From the NCBI RefSeq assembly GCF_900184815.1, contig NZ_FXXQ01000001.1, positions 248,001 through 312,000 of the forward strand: a DNA stretch of 64,000 nt. Reading direction: 5' to 3'. A model generated the notes under the pieces. It worked only from the letters and a program-made list of their open reading frames with translations. It did no database searches and was not told where the DNA came from. This document shows, piece by piece, positions 46,205 through 55,637 of this stretch. Position 1 is the first letter of the stretch; every line of letters begins with the position of its first letter. The DNA comes from Boseongicola aestuarii (GTDB taxonomy: Bacteria > Pseudomonadota > Alphaproteobacteria > Rhodobacterales > Rhodobacteraceae). The position numbers were made by a program, and so were the translations under genes.

Positions 46205-47386
46205 TCAGACCTCGCACGCGGCGCGAACCGCTGTATCGAACGTTGCAATCAGCGCGTCCGCCGGTTCGCAGCCTACCGAAATCCGAAAGAACCCCTCGGA
46301 TATGCCAAGAGCGGCGCGTGCCTCGGGCGTCAAAGCCCGGTGAGAGGACGTCGCCGGATGACTGATAGTCGTCGCGATATCCCCTAGCGTGGGCGCAAAA
46401 TTCAACCCCTCCGCCGCGCGCACAAAAGCATTCGCCCCCGCACGACCACCTGCGATCTCGAAGCTCACCATATGCCCGCCCTCACCGCCCAGCAGCGAAA
46501 TGCTACGATTGTGATCGGGGTGATCGCTGCGCGCTGGATACAAGACCCGCTCCACGCCCGGCATATCCGCGAGTGCATCCCCAAGCCGCGCCGCTGTTGC
46601 CGTGCAGCGTTCATACCGCAGATCGAACGAATAGAGCCCCCGCTCGGCCAGCCAGCAATCAAACGGTGACGCCGTGAACCCCATGCTGACGGCCAGCGTC
46701 AAGAACCGCGCGGCTAAATCAGGGTCCCTCGCCGCCACATAGCCCAGCGTCGCGTCCGAATGTCCCGCCATCAGCTTCGTCACCGAATGGATTACGATAT
46801 CCGCTCCCCGCGCCAGAGGCTGGCAGCCGCGCGGTGTCGGAAATGTGTTGTCGACCGCCACCAAAACCCCCCGCGCCAGCGCCATCGCGATGATTCCGTC
46901 AACATCCGCCACGCGCAGCGTCGGGTTCGACACGGTCTCGATCAGGATCAGGCGTGTTTCGGGCCGGATCGCGGCCTCGAACGCCGCGACATCCGTCGGA
47001 TCCGCCAGTGACGTCGCGATCCCCAGTCGTGGCAATTCCTCATTCATCAACCGCAAGGACCGCCCGTAAAGCTGATCCGCCCCCAGCACGTGATCCCCGG
47101 CCCTGACCGTACCCAAAAGCGCGACCGTCACGGCCCCCATGCCCGAGCCCGTCACCACGCCGCCCTTTGCGCCTTCCATGGCATCGACCATCTGCCCCAG
47201 CACCTCGGCGTTAGGGTGGCCTTCGCGCGCATAGGTAAAGCCCTTGGCCCCGCCCTCATACTGCGCGTCCAACGCGTCGGGATCGTCCGAGGCATAGACC
47301 ACCGAGGGCTGTAACGGGTTCACCACCGGACGACTGACGCTGCCCGGCCAGGGTGTGCGAAAGGGCTTTGACGGCGTGTCGGACAT
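46205..47386 (-). CDS. Cys/Met-metabolism PLP enzyme (cystathionine gamma-synthase/lyase family)
   Basis: A 393-aa trans-sulfuration enzyme. GGVVTGSGMGAVTVALLGTVRAGDHVLGADQLYGRS, LILIETVSNPTLRVADVDGI, AVDNTFPTPRGCQPLARGADIVIHSVTKLMAGHSDATLG (PLP-binding Lys) and ATTISHPATSSHRALTPEARAALGISEGFFRISVGCE define the family. It could be a cystathionine gamma-synthase, beta/gamma-lyase or methionine gamma-lyase; motifs do not decide. Last in a yicC-gmk-gammaCA row, 24 bp after the carbonic anhydrase-like gene. Confidence 0.9.
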   Translation of the reverse strand: MSDTPSKPFRTPWPGSVSRPVVNPLQPSVVYASDDPDALDAQYEGGAKGFTYAREGHPNAEVLGQMVDAMEGAKGGVVTGSGMGAVTVALLGTVRAGDHVLGADQLYGRSLRLMNEELPRLGIATSLADPTDVAAFEAAIRPETRLILIETVSNPTLRVADVDGIIAMALARGVLVAVDNTFPTPRGCQPLARGADIVIHSVTKLMAGHSDATLGYVAARDPDLAARFLTLAVSMGFTASPFDCWLAERGLYSFDLRYERCTATAARLGDALADMPGVERVLYPARSDHPDHNRSISLLGGEGGHMVSFEIAGGRAGANAFVRAAEGLNFAPTLGDIATTISHPATSSHRALTPEARAALGISEGFFRISVGCEPADALIATFDTAVRAACEV

Positions 47387-47410
47387 GGCCGCGTCTCCTT
47401 GAGAATTGGT

Positions 47411-47941
47411 TTAGGTTAACGGGGCCAGTCCGGCCCGATACTGACGCATCCGCGCCCGGTAATTTTCCGCCGATACCAATAAGTTGGCCTGCGCACCTTC
47501 ATCCAGTTCGCGCACCACCTTGCCCGGCATCCCCATCACCAGACTGCCATCCGGGATGACCTTGCCCTCGGTCACCAACGCACCCGCGCCGATCAGACAC
47601 CCTTTGCCAATCTTCGCGCCATTCAGCACCGTCGCGCCCATCCCGATCAACGAGCCATCTCCGATCTCGCAGCCGTGGATCATCGCCTTGTGCCCGATCG
47701 TGCAATTGGCCCCGATCACCACCGCAAACCCCGGATCCGCATGGATCACCGTGTTCTCCTGCACGTTGCTGCCTGCCCCGATCGTCAGCCGCTCGGTATC
47801 GCCGCGAAGCGTGCAGCCAAACCAGATCGACACACCCGCCTCAAGGACCACATCGCCGACCACATTCGCATCCGGCGCGACCCAGAAATCACCATCCTCG
47901 GGCACCACGGGCGACACGCCATCCAGCGCATACAAAGTCAT
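47411..47941 (-). CDS. Gamma-carbonic-anhydrase-family protein
   Basis: A 176-aa left-handed beta-helix trimer protein. Hexapeptide repeats run through most of it; the metal His residues are in [10 protein letters not shown] and [15 protein letters not shown], three in all, as in Cam-like proteins and YrdA. Many family members show little or no carbonic anhydrase activity, so the reaction is open. ATG overlaps the gmk stop by 4 bp (translational coupling). Confidence 0.92.
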   Translation of the reverse strand: MTLYALDGVSPVVPEDGDFWVAPDANVVGDVVLEAGVSIWFGCTLRGDTERLTIGAGSNVQENTVIHADPGFAVVIGANCTIGHKAMIHGCEIGDGSLIGMGATVLNGAKIGKGCLIGAGALVTEGKVIPDGSLVMGMPGKVVRELDEGAQANLLVSAENYRARMRQYRAGLAPLT

Positions 47942-48597
47942 AAGCCACCGTCCTCGAATTCATCCTGCAACTTGCGCACATGGGCCATCAGGCCGGGCTG
48001 CTGTGTGCGCCGCAAACGTTCGGCGGTGATGATCGTGCGCAACCGGTCCTCGGTCGTGTCCAGATCATCGTTCACCAGCACATAATCGTAACTATCCCAA
48101 TGGCTTATCTCATCCCAACTGCGGGTCATGCGCTTGGCGATCACCTCGGCGGAATCCTGTCCCCGGGATTCCAGACGCCGCCGCAACTCGTGAATCGACG
48201 GTGGCAGCAAGAAGATTGACAACACATGCGGCGCCAGCGGCGAATTCGCGATCTGTTGGGCACCCTGCCAGTCGATATCGAACAGCACATCCGCACCCGC
48301 CTCGATCGCATCCTGCACAGGACGGTGCGGCGAGCCGTAAAAGTTGCCGAACACAAAGGCATGCTCCAACATCTCGCCATCCCGCACCATCGTCTTGAAC
48401 GCGGCCTCTTCGACGAAATGGTACTCGCGCCCGTCCGCTTCCCCCTCGCGCGCACTGCGCGTCGTGGCCGAAACGGAAAACCGGATATCGCTGTCCCAGT
48501 CGCGCAAACGCCCAGCCAAAGTCGATTTTCCCGCCCCCGAAGGCGATGACAGAATGATCAAAAGCCCGCGCCGCGCCATGCTCCTGGTGTCGCTCAT
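47938..48597 (-). CDS. gmk: Guanylate kinase
   Basis: A 219-aa kinase turning GMP to GDP. The P-loop [11 protein letters not shown] lies near residue 17; [22 protein letters not shown] binds [15 protein letters not shown] and [13 protein letters not shown] follow. The start 48597 has GAGGGGGCAGGG upstream; an internal ATG at codon 7 is possible. It follows yicC by 10 bp, the standard yicC-gmk pairing. Confidence 0.95.
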   Translation of the reverse strand: MSDTRSMARRGLLIILSSPSGAGKSTLAGRLRDWDSDIRFSVSATTRSAREGEADGREYHFVEEAAFKTMVRDGEMLEHAFVFGNFYGSPHRPVQDAIEAGADVLFDIDWQGAQQIANSPLAPHVLSIFLLPPSIHELRRRLESRGQDSAEVIAKRMTRSWDEISHWDSYDYVLVNDDLDTTEDRLRTIITAERLRRTQQPGLMAHVRKLQDEFEDGGL

Positions 48598-48607
48598 CCC
48601 TGCCCCC

Positions 48608-49534
48608 TCATTCGATATTCTGAACCTGTTCGCGCATCTGGTCGATCACCGCTTTGAGGTCAAGACCAACCGCCGTCAACGCGCTCGATTGCGCCTTCGA
48701 ACACAGTGTATTGGCTTCACGATTGAACTCCTGCATCAGGAAATCCAGCTTGCGCCCCACCGGGCCTTCCGCCTCCAGCAACGCGCGCGCCGCTGCGACA
48801 TGCGCGGTCAGACGGTCCAACTCCTCGGTCACATCCGTCTTGACGGCAATCAACGCCAGTTCCTGCAACAGGCGCGCCTCGTCCGGCACGTCCGTCGCCT
48901 CCAGAAGCCGCGCCAGATTGCGCTCCATACCCGCCCGCGCGGCGTCCGCGCGTTCGCCCGCCGCCTCGGCTGCCAAAGCCTGCAGCCGCGCAACCTCGTC
49001 CAACTGCTGCACCAGAACTGCGCTCAAAGCCGCCCCTTCGCGGGCGCGATCCTCGTCAAAGGCCAGCAATGCCGCCTTGAAAGCTTCGACAATCGCGTCG
49101 CGCAAGGCTGCTGTATCGCCCGTACCCGCCTCGCGCTGCTCGACCACACCGCGCATCGCGGCGATGTCGCAGGCTCGTGTCGGCACCAGGGCAAGCCCAT
49201 GTGCCGATGCGCCCGCTTCGATCTCACTGAGCAACTCCAACGTCGCCTGAAACTGCGCAGCGTTCAGCGCCAGCGCGGGTGCGGCCTCATCGCGCGTCAC
49301 GCGGATAGAGACCGTGACGCTGCCGCGCGACACATGCCCCTGCACCGCTTTGCGCAACACCGGCTCCAGCCCCTCGATCCAGTCGGGTGCGCGAAACCGC
49401 ATATCCAGCCCGCGCCCGTTCACCGCCCGAATGTCCCCGCTGAAGGCCCAGTCGCCCGAGCTTCCGCTCAACGCCCCGTACCCCGTCATCGACCGCAAAC
49501 CGGCCTGAGGGTCGTTGCCTTGTGTTTCCGTCAT
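48608..49534 (-). CDS. yicC: YicC-family endoribonuclease
   Basis: A 308-aa member of the YicC/YloC family, which includes an RNase in E. coli. It has the conserved opening [11 protein letters not shown], then the internal [13 protein letters not shown] near residue 40, and the C-terminal block [50 protein letters not shown], with conserved Glu and Asp that likely bind metal. ATG 49534 begins the family's start; the frame is open further up but that part is not conserved-looking. Head of the yicC-gmk operon. Confidence 0.92.
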   Translation of the reverse strand: MTETQGNDPQAGLRSMTGYGALSGSSGDWAFSGDIRAVNGRGLDMRFRAPDWIEGLEPVLRKAVQGHVSRGSVTVSIRVTRDEAAPALALNAAQFQATLELLSEIEAGASAHGLALVPTRACDIAAMRGVVEQREAGTGDTAALRDAIVEAFKAALLAFDEDRAREGAALSAVLVQQLDEVARLQALAAEAAGERADAARAGMERNLARLLEATDVPDEARLLQELALIAVKTDVTEELDRLTAHVAAARALLEAEGPVGRKLDFLMQEFNREANTLCSKAQSSALTAVGLDLKAVIDQMREQVQNIE

Positions 49535-49651
49535 CGTATTAACCTTTTGGTAAGAAAGAAGCGGAAACGCCCCGCGCTTTCTGGCATAGTCGAAATGTGG
49601 GTAACAGAGAGGGTCGGAGCGAACAATACGCGCTCCGGGAAAGCGTGGCAG

Positions 49652-50386
49652 ATGACATATCGCGAAAACGACGGCAGCGGACCTGCCGGTGACGGCGACC
49701 CGATTGTTGAACTGACGGCCTTTCGGGGCCGCCAGCTGCGCCCGATTCTGGCACAGGTCGAAGCGCATTGGGAAGACATCCGCGGGCGGCGTCTCGTGCC
49801 GGCCCGCAGCGAAGTCGAGCCGCGCGCATTGCAAGGCACACTTGCACATGTATTTGTTCTTGAACGTATTTCGACAGGTTTAGGGCGGTTTCGCATTGCG
49901 GGCTCACATCTGAACAACCTCATGGGCACCGAAGTGCGCGGCCTGCCCGTTTCCGCCATTTTCGAGCCGGGATCCCGCGAAAAACTGGCGGATGCGATGC
50001 AGGCGGTCTTTGACGACCCCTCGGTCGTGCGCCTTGAACTTTGTGCCGCAAAAGGGTTTGGCCGGGCCGAACTTTCGGGCGACATGATGCTGATGCCGCT
50101 CAGAAGCGATCTGGGCGAAATCAGCCGCGCCCTCGGCGTGGTGGTCATGTCCGGCAACGTGGGTCGCACGCCGCGCAAACTTGAAATCCTCCGTCAGGCG
50201 CGCCGCGGCCTTGTCGGCTATTCGGGTGAAGACATCACGCAATTGCGCGGCAAATCCGAAACCGACGAACAATTCCGGCCCCAGCGCAGGCCGCTTGCCC
50301 CTCTCCAGTCACCAGTGCAGTCGGGCGCACGTGCAAAGGCCCCGCATCTGAGACTGGTCGCAGGCAACACCCGCGAACACTCCTGA
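49652..50386 (+). CDS. PAS-domain protein (PAS_5 type)
   Basis: A 244-aa soluble protein whose middle, LTAFRGRQLRPILAQVEAHWEDIRGRRLVPARSEVEPRALQGTLAHVFVLERISTGLGRFRIAGSHLNNLMGTEVRGLPVSAIFEP, matches the PAS_5 family common in alphaproteobacteria. There is no output domain; the rest is polar. It is thought to be sensory, but no function is known. The start is uncertain: ATG 49652 follows the promoter region shared with yicC, and the frame is open far upstream only as a shadow of yicC/gmk. Confidence 0.8.
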   Translation: MTYRENDGSGPAGDGDPIVELTAFRGRQLRPILAQVEAHWEDIRGRRLVPARSEVEPRALQGTLAHVFVLERISTGLGRFRIAGSHLNNLMGTEVRGLPVSAIFEPGSREKLADAMQAVFDDPSVVRLELCAAKGFGRAELSGDMMLMPLRSDLGEISRALGVVVMSGNVGRTPRKLEILRQARRGLVGYSGEDITQLRGKSETDEQFRPQRRPLAPLQSPVQSGARAKAPHLRLVAGNTREHS

Positions 50387-50403
50387 TCCGACCGGGGTGC
50401 ATC

Positions 50404-50439
50404 AAAAAAGGCCCGCTTGTGACAACGGGCCTTCTTTTA
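50404..50439. terminator. Bidirectional terminator between PAS gene and DAHP synthase
   Basis: AAGGCCCG-CTTGTGACAA-CGGGCCTT stem (8 bp) with A-run before and CTTTTATTTT after on the plus strand and TTTTTTGAT on the minus, so it serves both convergent genes. Confidence 0.92.
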
Positions 50440-50455
50440 TTTTCGAGTTAGGATC

Positions 50456-51826
50456 TTAACCGACTGCTGCGGCCGCCGCCTCGGCGCGACGCGCGCTCAG
50501 TTCTTCGGCCACCAGGAACGCCAACTCCAAAGCCTGCGAGGCGTTCAGACGCGGATCGCACGCGGTATGATATCGATCCGACAAATCCTCGTCGCTGACC
50601 GCCCGAACACCGCCGGTGCATTCGGTCACATCCTGACCTGTCATCTCGAAATGCACGCCACCCGGCACGGTGCCCTCTGCGCTATGCACCTGAAAGAACT
50701 CGCGCACTTCGCGCAACACGCTTTCGAAAGGTCGCGTCTTGTACCCGGTCGAGGACTTGATCGTGTTGCCGTGCATAGGGTCACAAGACCAAAGCACATT
50801 CGCGCCTTCTTCCTTCACCGTTTTCACCAGTCGCGGCAGGTGATCGCCGACGCTGCCTGCGCCAAAACGCGCAATCAGCGTCAACCGCCCGGCTTCGTTC
50901 TTCGGATTCAGCTTGGACATAAGAACCTTCAGATCCTCGGCCGTAGTCGTCGGACCACACTTCAGACCAATCGGGTTTTGCACACCGCTGGCAAATTCCA
51001 CATGCGCACCGTCCGGCTGACGCGTACGATCCCCGATCCAGATCATATGCCCCGAGCCCGCAAGCCACTGACCGGACGTCGAGTCGATGCGGGTCAGCGC
51101 CTCTTCATACTCTAGAAGCAAGGCTTCATGGCTGGTGTAGAAATCGACCTGGCTCAATTCGTGGTTCGTCTCGCCTGTCATGCCGGCTGCGGCCATGAAG
51201 TCGATCGTGTCCTGAATACGGTTCGCCATATCGAGATACCGCTCGGCATCGGCGCCTTCGGCAAATCCAAGCGTCCAGCTGTGCACACGATGCACATCCG
51301 CAAAACCACCCTTCGAGAAGGCGCGCAAAAGGTTCAGCGTCGCCGCCGCCTGCGTATAGGCGCGCAACATCTTGTCGGGGTTGGGAATGCGGGCCTCAGG
51401 CGTGAAGTCCAGTTCGTTCACGATGTCGCCGCGGTAAGACGGCAATTCCACACCGTTCTTCACTTCGGTCGGGGCCGAGCGCGGCTTGGCGAACTGACCC
51501 GCCATACGGCCGACTTTCACCACCGGCACTTTCGCGCCATAGGTCAGGACCATCGCCATTTGCAACATTACCTTGAACGTGTCGCGAATGTTGTCGGCCG
51601 AAAACTCCGCAAAGCTCTCGGCGCAGTCGCCGCCCTGCAAGAGAAACGCTTCTCCGCGCGCTGCCGCGCCCAGTTCGCGCTTCAGACGACGCGCTTCACC
51701 GGCAAAAACCAAGGGCGGATAAGACGCCAGCCGCGCCTCGACCTCGGCCAATGCGGCCGCATCCACATACTCGGGCATTTGCACCCGTGGTTTTGCACGC
51801 CATCCGGTTTTCTGCCAATCGCTCAT
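50456..51826 (-). CDS. 3-deoxy-7-phosphoheptulonate synthase, class II
   Basis: A 456-aa plant-type (AroG-II) DAHP synthase, starting the shikimate pathway from PEP and erythrose-4-phosphate. Signatures are [13 protein letters not shown] near residue 82, [48 protein letters not shown] near 268, and [21 protein letters not shown]. The metal Cys, His, Glu and Asp are in these blocks. It is transcribed alone, divergent from the GlxA-type regulator. aroQ at 37.2 kb is in the same pathway but not linked. Confidence 0.95.
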   Translation of the reverse strand: MSDWQKTGWRAKPRVQMPEYVDAAALAEVEARLASYPPLVFAGEARRLKRELGAAARGEAFLLQGGDCAESFAEFSADNIRDTFKVMLQMAMVLTYGAKVPVVKVGRMAGQFAKPRSAPTEVKNGVELPSYRGDIVNELDFTPEARIPNPDKMLRAYTQAAATLNLLRAFSKGGFADVHRVHSWTLGFAEGADAERYLDMANRIQDTIDFMAAAGMTGETNHELSQVDFYTSHEALLLEYEEALTRIDSTSGQWLAGSGHMIWIGDRTRQPDGAHVEFASGVQNPIGLKCGPTTTAEDLKVLMSKLNPKNEAGRLTLIARFGAGSVGDHLPRLVKTVKEEGANVLWSCDPMHGNTIKSSTGYKTRPFESVLREVREFFQVHSAEGTVPGGVHFEMTGQDVTECTGGVRAVSDEDLSDRYHTACDPRLNASQALELAFLVAEELSARRAEAAAAAVG

Positions 51827-52022
51827 CTGTTCGTCCTCGAAACAACAATATCCACATTGCGAGAGAGGCTTATAGGGCAGCGCGCCAAGCTTGAAAACCG
51901 GGATTTCGCGGCCAAGCCGCCCCGTTTACGACAAAATCGGTCGGATTTTGAATGCCCGCTCCCTTGCCGCGCATGTCGAAATGGTGTTTCGCTGTTAAGA
52001 CAAATGCGATGGGAAGCATCCA

Positions 52023-53030
52023 ATGGACGACGCAACAGTCCAGACAATCGAAATCGATACCAAAGGGCGCAAGCCGCGCCGCTTTGTATTTGTATTGCTC
52101 GATCAGTTCACTCTGCTGTGCTTTGCCTGTGCGATCGAAAGCTTGCGTATCGCGAACCGCATGTCGGGTCAGAAGCTCTATGAATGGACGATTGTCGGCG
52201 AAGGAGGCGATACGGCGGCAAGTTCGTCGGGGACGGCTTTCAAGCTCGACAGCGACCTTGAAGAGGTGGGGCGCGAAGATACGGTTGTTCTGTGCGGCGG
52301 CATTGACGTGGCCAAAGCGACGACGAAGCGGTTGCTCAACTGGGTGCGCCGGGAATCGCGGCGCGGCGTCAGCATGGGCGGACTTTGCACGGCGGGGTAT
52401 TCGCTTGCCAAGGCCGGGCTACTGGACGGCAAACGCGCGACGATCCACTGGGAGAACCAAGACAGCTTCATCGAGGAATTCGAAGACGTCACCCTGACGA
52501 AATCCGTTTTCGTTGTTGATGGCTCGACCTTTACGACCGCCGGCGGCACTGCCTCGATCGACCTGATGCTGAAATTTATCGCCGATGACCATGGCGAGGC
52601 TTTGGCCAGCGCGGTTGCCGATCAGCTGATCTATACGACCATCCGCACCGACCAGGACACCCAGCGCTTGTCCGTGCCTACGCGCATCGGCGTGCGTCAC
52701 CCGAAGCTGTCCGCGGTGATCCAGATGATGGAAGCTAATATCGAAGAGCCGATCAGCCCATCAATCCTTGCCAAAGATGTGGGCATGTCGACGCGCCAGC
52801 TTGAGCGGTTGTTTCGCCGGTATCTGAACCGCAGCCCCAAGCGGTACTATATGGAACTGCGATTGCAAAAAGCACGCAATCTGCTGATGCAGACCGATAT
52901 GAGCGTGATCAACGTTGCACTGGCCTGTGGGTTCGCCTCGCCATCGCATTTCTCGAAATGCTATCGCGCGCAATACAACACCACCCCCTACCGCGAGCGC
53001 GGCGCACAAGCCGCGCGCCTGTCGATCTGA
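52023..53030 (+). CDS. GlxA-family transcriptional regulator (DJ-1/PfpI + AraC)
   Basis: A 335-aa regulator with an N-terminal DJ-1/PfpI-like domain (about 18-195: FVFVLLDQFTLLCFACAIESLRIAN, VVLCGGIDV, GGLCTAGYSLAKAGLLDG) and a C-terminal AraC helix-turn-helix pair (230-330: SPSILAKDVGMSTRQLERLFRRYLNRSPKRYYMELRLQKARNLL, VALACGFASPSHFSKCYRAQYNTTP). This architecture includes GbdR/CdhR-type activators of betaine and carnitine catabolism, which would fit the organism's transporters, but no target is adjacent. GTGG-rich spacing gives no strong ribosome site; ATG 52023 is the only good start. Confidence 0.9.
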   Translation: MDDATVQTIEIDTKGRKPRRFVFVLLDQFTLLCFACAIESLRIANRMSGQKLYEWTIVGEGGDTAASSSGTAFKLDSDLEEVGREDTVVLCGGIDVAKATTKRLLNWVRRESRRGVSMGGLCTAGYSLAKAGLLDGKRATIHWENQDSFIEEFEDVTLTKSVFVVDGSTFTTAGGTASIDLMLKFIADDHGEALASAVADQLIYTTIRTDQDTQRLSVPTRIGVRHPKLSAVIQMMEANIEEPISPSILAKDVGMSTRQLERLFRRYLNRSPKRYYMELRLQKARNLLMQTDMSVINVALACGFASPSHFSKCYRAQYNTTPYRERGAQAARLSI

Positions 53031-53039
53031 TCCAGAAGC

Positions 53040-53105
53040 CGCGCCTTTCGGCGCGACACGATGTTTTGGCCGCCTCCGGCGGGGATATTTGAACCAAAAA
53101 GAAAG
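53040..53105. repeat. Dispersed repeat copy 3 with adjoining hairpins
   Basis: Hairpins CGCGCC-TTTC-GGCGCG (53040-53055) and CCGCC-TCC-GGCGG (53070-53082) lead into GGGATATTTGAACCAAAAAG (the repeat core, 53082-53101 and on to 53105). It separates the convergent regulator and aldose dehydrogenase genes and may act as their terminator. Confidence 0.6.
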
Positions 53106-53109
53106 CCGG

Positions 53110-54195
53110 TCAGTTCGGGGTCATTCGATACAGTGTGCCGTTGCCGACGCTGAGAAACCAGATCGCGCCGTCCGGACCTTCGCGCAGATCCCGCACGCGC
53201 AGGGTTTCGTCGGAGCTGAGTTGTTCGACTTCATCGAGGGGGGAGCCTGCAAGGCGCGCGATGTAGTCGAATTTCAGTGATCCGACCAGTATGTCCCCGC
53301 GCCATTCGGGCCAGAGCGCACCGGAATAGACCATCATGCCGGAGGGCGCCATGGACGGATCCCAATAGAAGGCGGGTTGTTCCATTCCCGCCTTGGCCGT
53401 GCCTTCTCCGATCGAGCGGCCCGAATAATGCTTGCCATAGGAAATGACCGGCCAGCCGTAGTTGGCGCCTTTCTTGATGCGGTTGATCTCGTCACCGCCG
53501 CGTGCGCCGTGTTCGACAACCAGAAGCCCTCCGTCCAGATCAAGCGCCGCGCCCTGCGGGTTGCGATGGCCGTAGCTCCAGATTTCGGGCTGCGCCGAGG
53601 GGCTGGTGACGTAGGGATTGGTGTTGGGCACGCTGCCGTCGCGAGCGATTCGCACCACTGTTCCGGTTTCGATGCCGAGATCCTGCGCAGAATCGCGATC
53701 GCCGCGATCCCCGATCGTCAGAAACAACGTGCCGTCTGGGGCTTCGACGATGCGCGATCCGAAGTGTTGACCACCAGAGGTTCCGGGCTCCATTTCGAAA
53801 ATTGTCGTCACGTCGCTGAGGCTGCGTCCGTCCGGCGAAAGGCGTGCGCGCATCAGAGCCGTCCCGGCGCCGCGCCCCTGCGGTTTGGCGTAACTCATGA
53901 AGATCTCGCGCGAGCGGGCGAAATCACGGGGCACCAGAAGATCGAGCAGCCCGCCCTGCCCAACGTCCGCGATCTCGGGCAAACCAGTTATCTCGGTCAC
54001 TGCATCACCCACCAGCAAGAGTTTGCCCTCACGTTCGGTGATCAGCACCCGTCCATCCGGAAGAAAGCCGAAGGCCCAAGGCTGATCGAGCCCGTTCACA
54101 ATGGGATCGACCCGAATCGTGCCGGATAATGCCTGAAGGGCCACCGCCGTCTGTCCAGCGAGGCACAGTGCAAGAACCGCAAGAAGTCTGAGCAT
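53110..54195 (-). CDS. PQQ-dependent soluble aldose sugar dehydrogenase family protein
   Basis: A 361-aa exported six-bladed beta-propeller. It has a signal peptide (LRLLAVLALCLAGQTAVA). GLDQPWAFGFLPDGRVLITEREGKLLL opens the propeller; PEIWSYGHRNPQGAALD has the catalytic His-Arg-Asn; VEHGARGGDEINRIKKGANYGWPVISYG is the cofactor-binding region of the YliI/Asd group. It would oxidise free sugars in the periplasm with PQQ. PQQ synthesis genes are not in the window. Confidence 0.92.
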   Translation of the reverse strand: MLRLLAVLALCLAGQTAVALQALSGTIRVDPIVNGLDQPWAFGFLPDGRVLITEREGKLLLVGDAVTEITGLPEIADVGQGGLLDLLVPRDFARSREIFMSYAKPQGRGAGTALMRARLSPDGRSLSDVTTIFEMEPGTSGGQHFGSRIVEAPDGTLFLTIGDRGDRDSAQDLGIETGTVVRIARDGSVPNTNPYVTSPSAQPEIWSYGHRNPQGAALDLDGGLLVVEHGARGGDEINRIKKGANYGWPVISYGKHYSGRSIGEGTAKAGMEQPAFYWDPSMAPSGMMVYSGALWPEWRGDILVGSLKFDYIARLAGSPLDEVEQLSSDETLRVRDLREGPDGAIWFLSVGNGTLYRMTPN

Positions 54196-54234
54196 GTCGC
54201 TCCCCTTTGTACCGTTTGCTCTGAGATAATCACC

Positions 54235-54269
54235 AAAGCGCGTCAGGCCACAATTTTCACGCGCTTTTT
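54235..54269 (+). terminator. Terminator-like hairpin in the divergent gap before the ABC operon
   Basis: AAAGCGCGT and ACGCGCTTT (9 bp) around a 15-nt loop, then TTTTT on the plus strand. It lies between divergent genes, ~95 bp before the binding-protein ATG. It could be an attenuator in the ABC operon leader or end a small transcript. Confidence 0.5.
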
Positions 54270-54362
54270 ACCCTACGGAACCTTGCCAAAGCCCCCTTTT
54301 CATTCTGATTTTCAGGAGTATTGTCGTGATCAGAACGAAAGTTCATATCAGGGAGTGAAAGA

Positions 54363-55556
54363 ATGAAAAAACTACTTTTGGCAACCGCCGCAACTGCGTT
54401 GTGCACAAGCACTGCCTTTGCCGCCAGTCATGCTGAAGAAATCAAGATCGGTATCATCCTCGGCTTCACCGGCCCACTTGAATCGCTGACACAGCAGATG
54501 GCTGGCGGCGCGGAAGTGGCGATCGCCGAAGTGAACGCCAGTGGTGCATTGCTTGGCGGCGCAACCGTCACAGGCATCCGCGGTGACTCGACCTGCATCG
54601 ACGCCGCGGCCGCCACTTCGGTCGCGGAACAGCAGATCACCGGTGATGGCGTGAACGCGATCATGGGCGCGGATTGTTCGGGCGTTACGGGCGCGATCCT
54701 GCAGAACGTGGCCGTTCCGAACGGCATCGTGATGATTTCACCATCCGCAACATCGCCCGGCCTGTCGACAGCCGAAGACAACGGCCTGTTCTTCCGCACA
54801 TCGCCATCGGATGCCCGTCAGGGTGTCGTGATGACCGAAGTTCTGCTTGAGCAGGGCATCACCGAAGTTGCTGTGACCTACACGAACAACGACTACGGCA
54901 AGGGTCTGGCCGACGCATTCCAGGCGGCTTACGAAGAAGCCGGTGGCACCGTGACGATCAACGCAGCCCACGAAGACGGCAAGGCGGACTATTCTGCTGA
55001 AGTCGGCGCTCTGGCGTCTGCGGGCGGTCAGCGTCTGGTCGTGGCCGGATACGTCGATCAGGGTGGCTCGGGCATCGTGCGCGCAGCTCTTGATTCTGGC
55101 GCATTCGACACGTTCCACTTCCCGGACGGCATGATCTCCGCCGCTCTGGAAGCGAACTTCGGTTCCGAGATTGACGGCTCGTCCGGTCAGCACCCCGGCA
55201 CCGACAGCGAAGGCGCTGCAATGTTCGTCGAAATGGTTGGCGACGCGTTTGATGCGACATCACCGTTCGCACCGGAAAGCTACGACGCGGCAGCGCTCAT
55301 CATGCTGGCCATGCAGGCCGCTGGTTCGTCTGACTCGGCTGAGTTCAAGAACGAAGTGATGAACGTGGCCAACGCACCGGGCGAGCAAATCTTCCCCGGC
55401 GAGCTTGAAAAAGCGCTGAAGATCCTCGCTGAAGGCGGCGAGATCGACTATGTCGGCGCAACCGCTGTCGAACTGATCGGACCCGGTGAAAGTGCCGGCA
55501 ACTACCGTCAGATCGAAGTCAAAGACGGCGCGATCTCGACGGTCGGTTACCGCTGA
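54363..55556 (+). CDS. Branched-chain-type ABC substrate-binding protein
   Basis: A 397-aa periplasmic type I binding protein (LivK/AmiC family). It has a signal peptide (KKLLLATAATALCTSTAFA), then EIKIGIILGFTGPLESLTQQMAGGAEVAIAEVNASG, and the Ser/Thr loop MISPSATSPGLSTAEDNGLFFRTSPSDARQG that holds the ligand's charged group. VTYTNNDYGKGLADAFQAAYEEAG and GYVDQGGSGIVRAALDSG follow. The ligand is unknown: amino acids, amides or urea-like compounds are possible. AGGGAG lies 9 bp before the ATG. First and most expressed gene of an importer operon ending at 60775. Confidence 0.92.
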   Translation: MKKLLLATAATALCTSTAFAASHAEEIKIGIILGFTGPLESLTQQMAGGAEVAIAEVNASGALLGGATVTGIRGDSTCIDAAAATSVAEQQITGDGVNAIMGADCSGVTGAILQNVAVPNGIVMISPSATSPGLSTAEDNGLFFRTSPSDARQGVVMTEVLLEQGITEVAVTYTNNDYGKGLADAFQAAYEEAGGTVTINAAHEDGKADYSAEVGALASAGGQRLVVAGYVDQGGSGIVRAALDSGAFDTFHFPDGMISAALEANFGSEIDGSSGQHPGTDSEGAAMFVEMVGDAFDATSPFAPESYDAAALIMLAMQAAGSSDSAEFKNEVMNVANAPGEQIFPGELEKALKILAEGGEIDYVGATAVELIGPGESAGNYRQIEVKDGAISTVGYR

Positions 55557-55568
55557 TCTCACTTAAAT

Positions 55569-55603
55569 GAGGGTGGCCCGGGCGCAAGCTCTGGGCCACC
55601 CTC
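55569..55603 (+). terminator. Strong hairpin after the binding-protein gene
   Basis: GAGGGTGGCCC and GGGCCACCCTC are perfectly complementary (11 bp) around a 13-nt loop, 12 bp after the stop, followed by ACTTTAT. It would stabilise the upstream mRNA and allow limited read-through to livG. Confidence 0.8.
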
Positions 55604-55637
55604 ACTTTATCAGACTGACGCGGGGCACATCGACGAA

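Noticed and set aside
48344-50386. Long plus-strand open frame of 680 codons
   Set aside because: Its first two-thirds is antisense to gmk and yicC; only the part from 49652 has a real protein signature (PAS).
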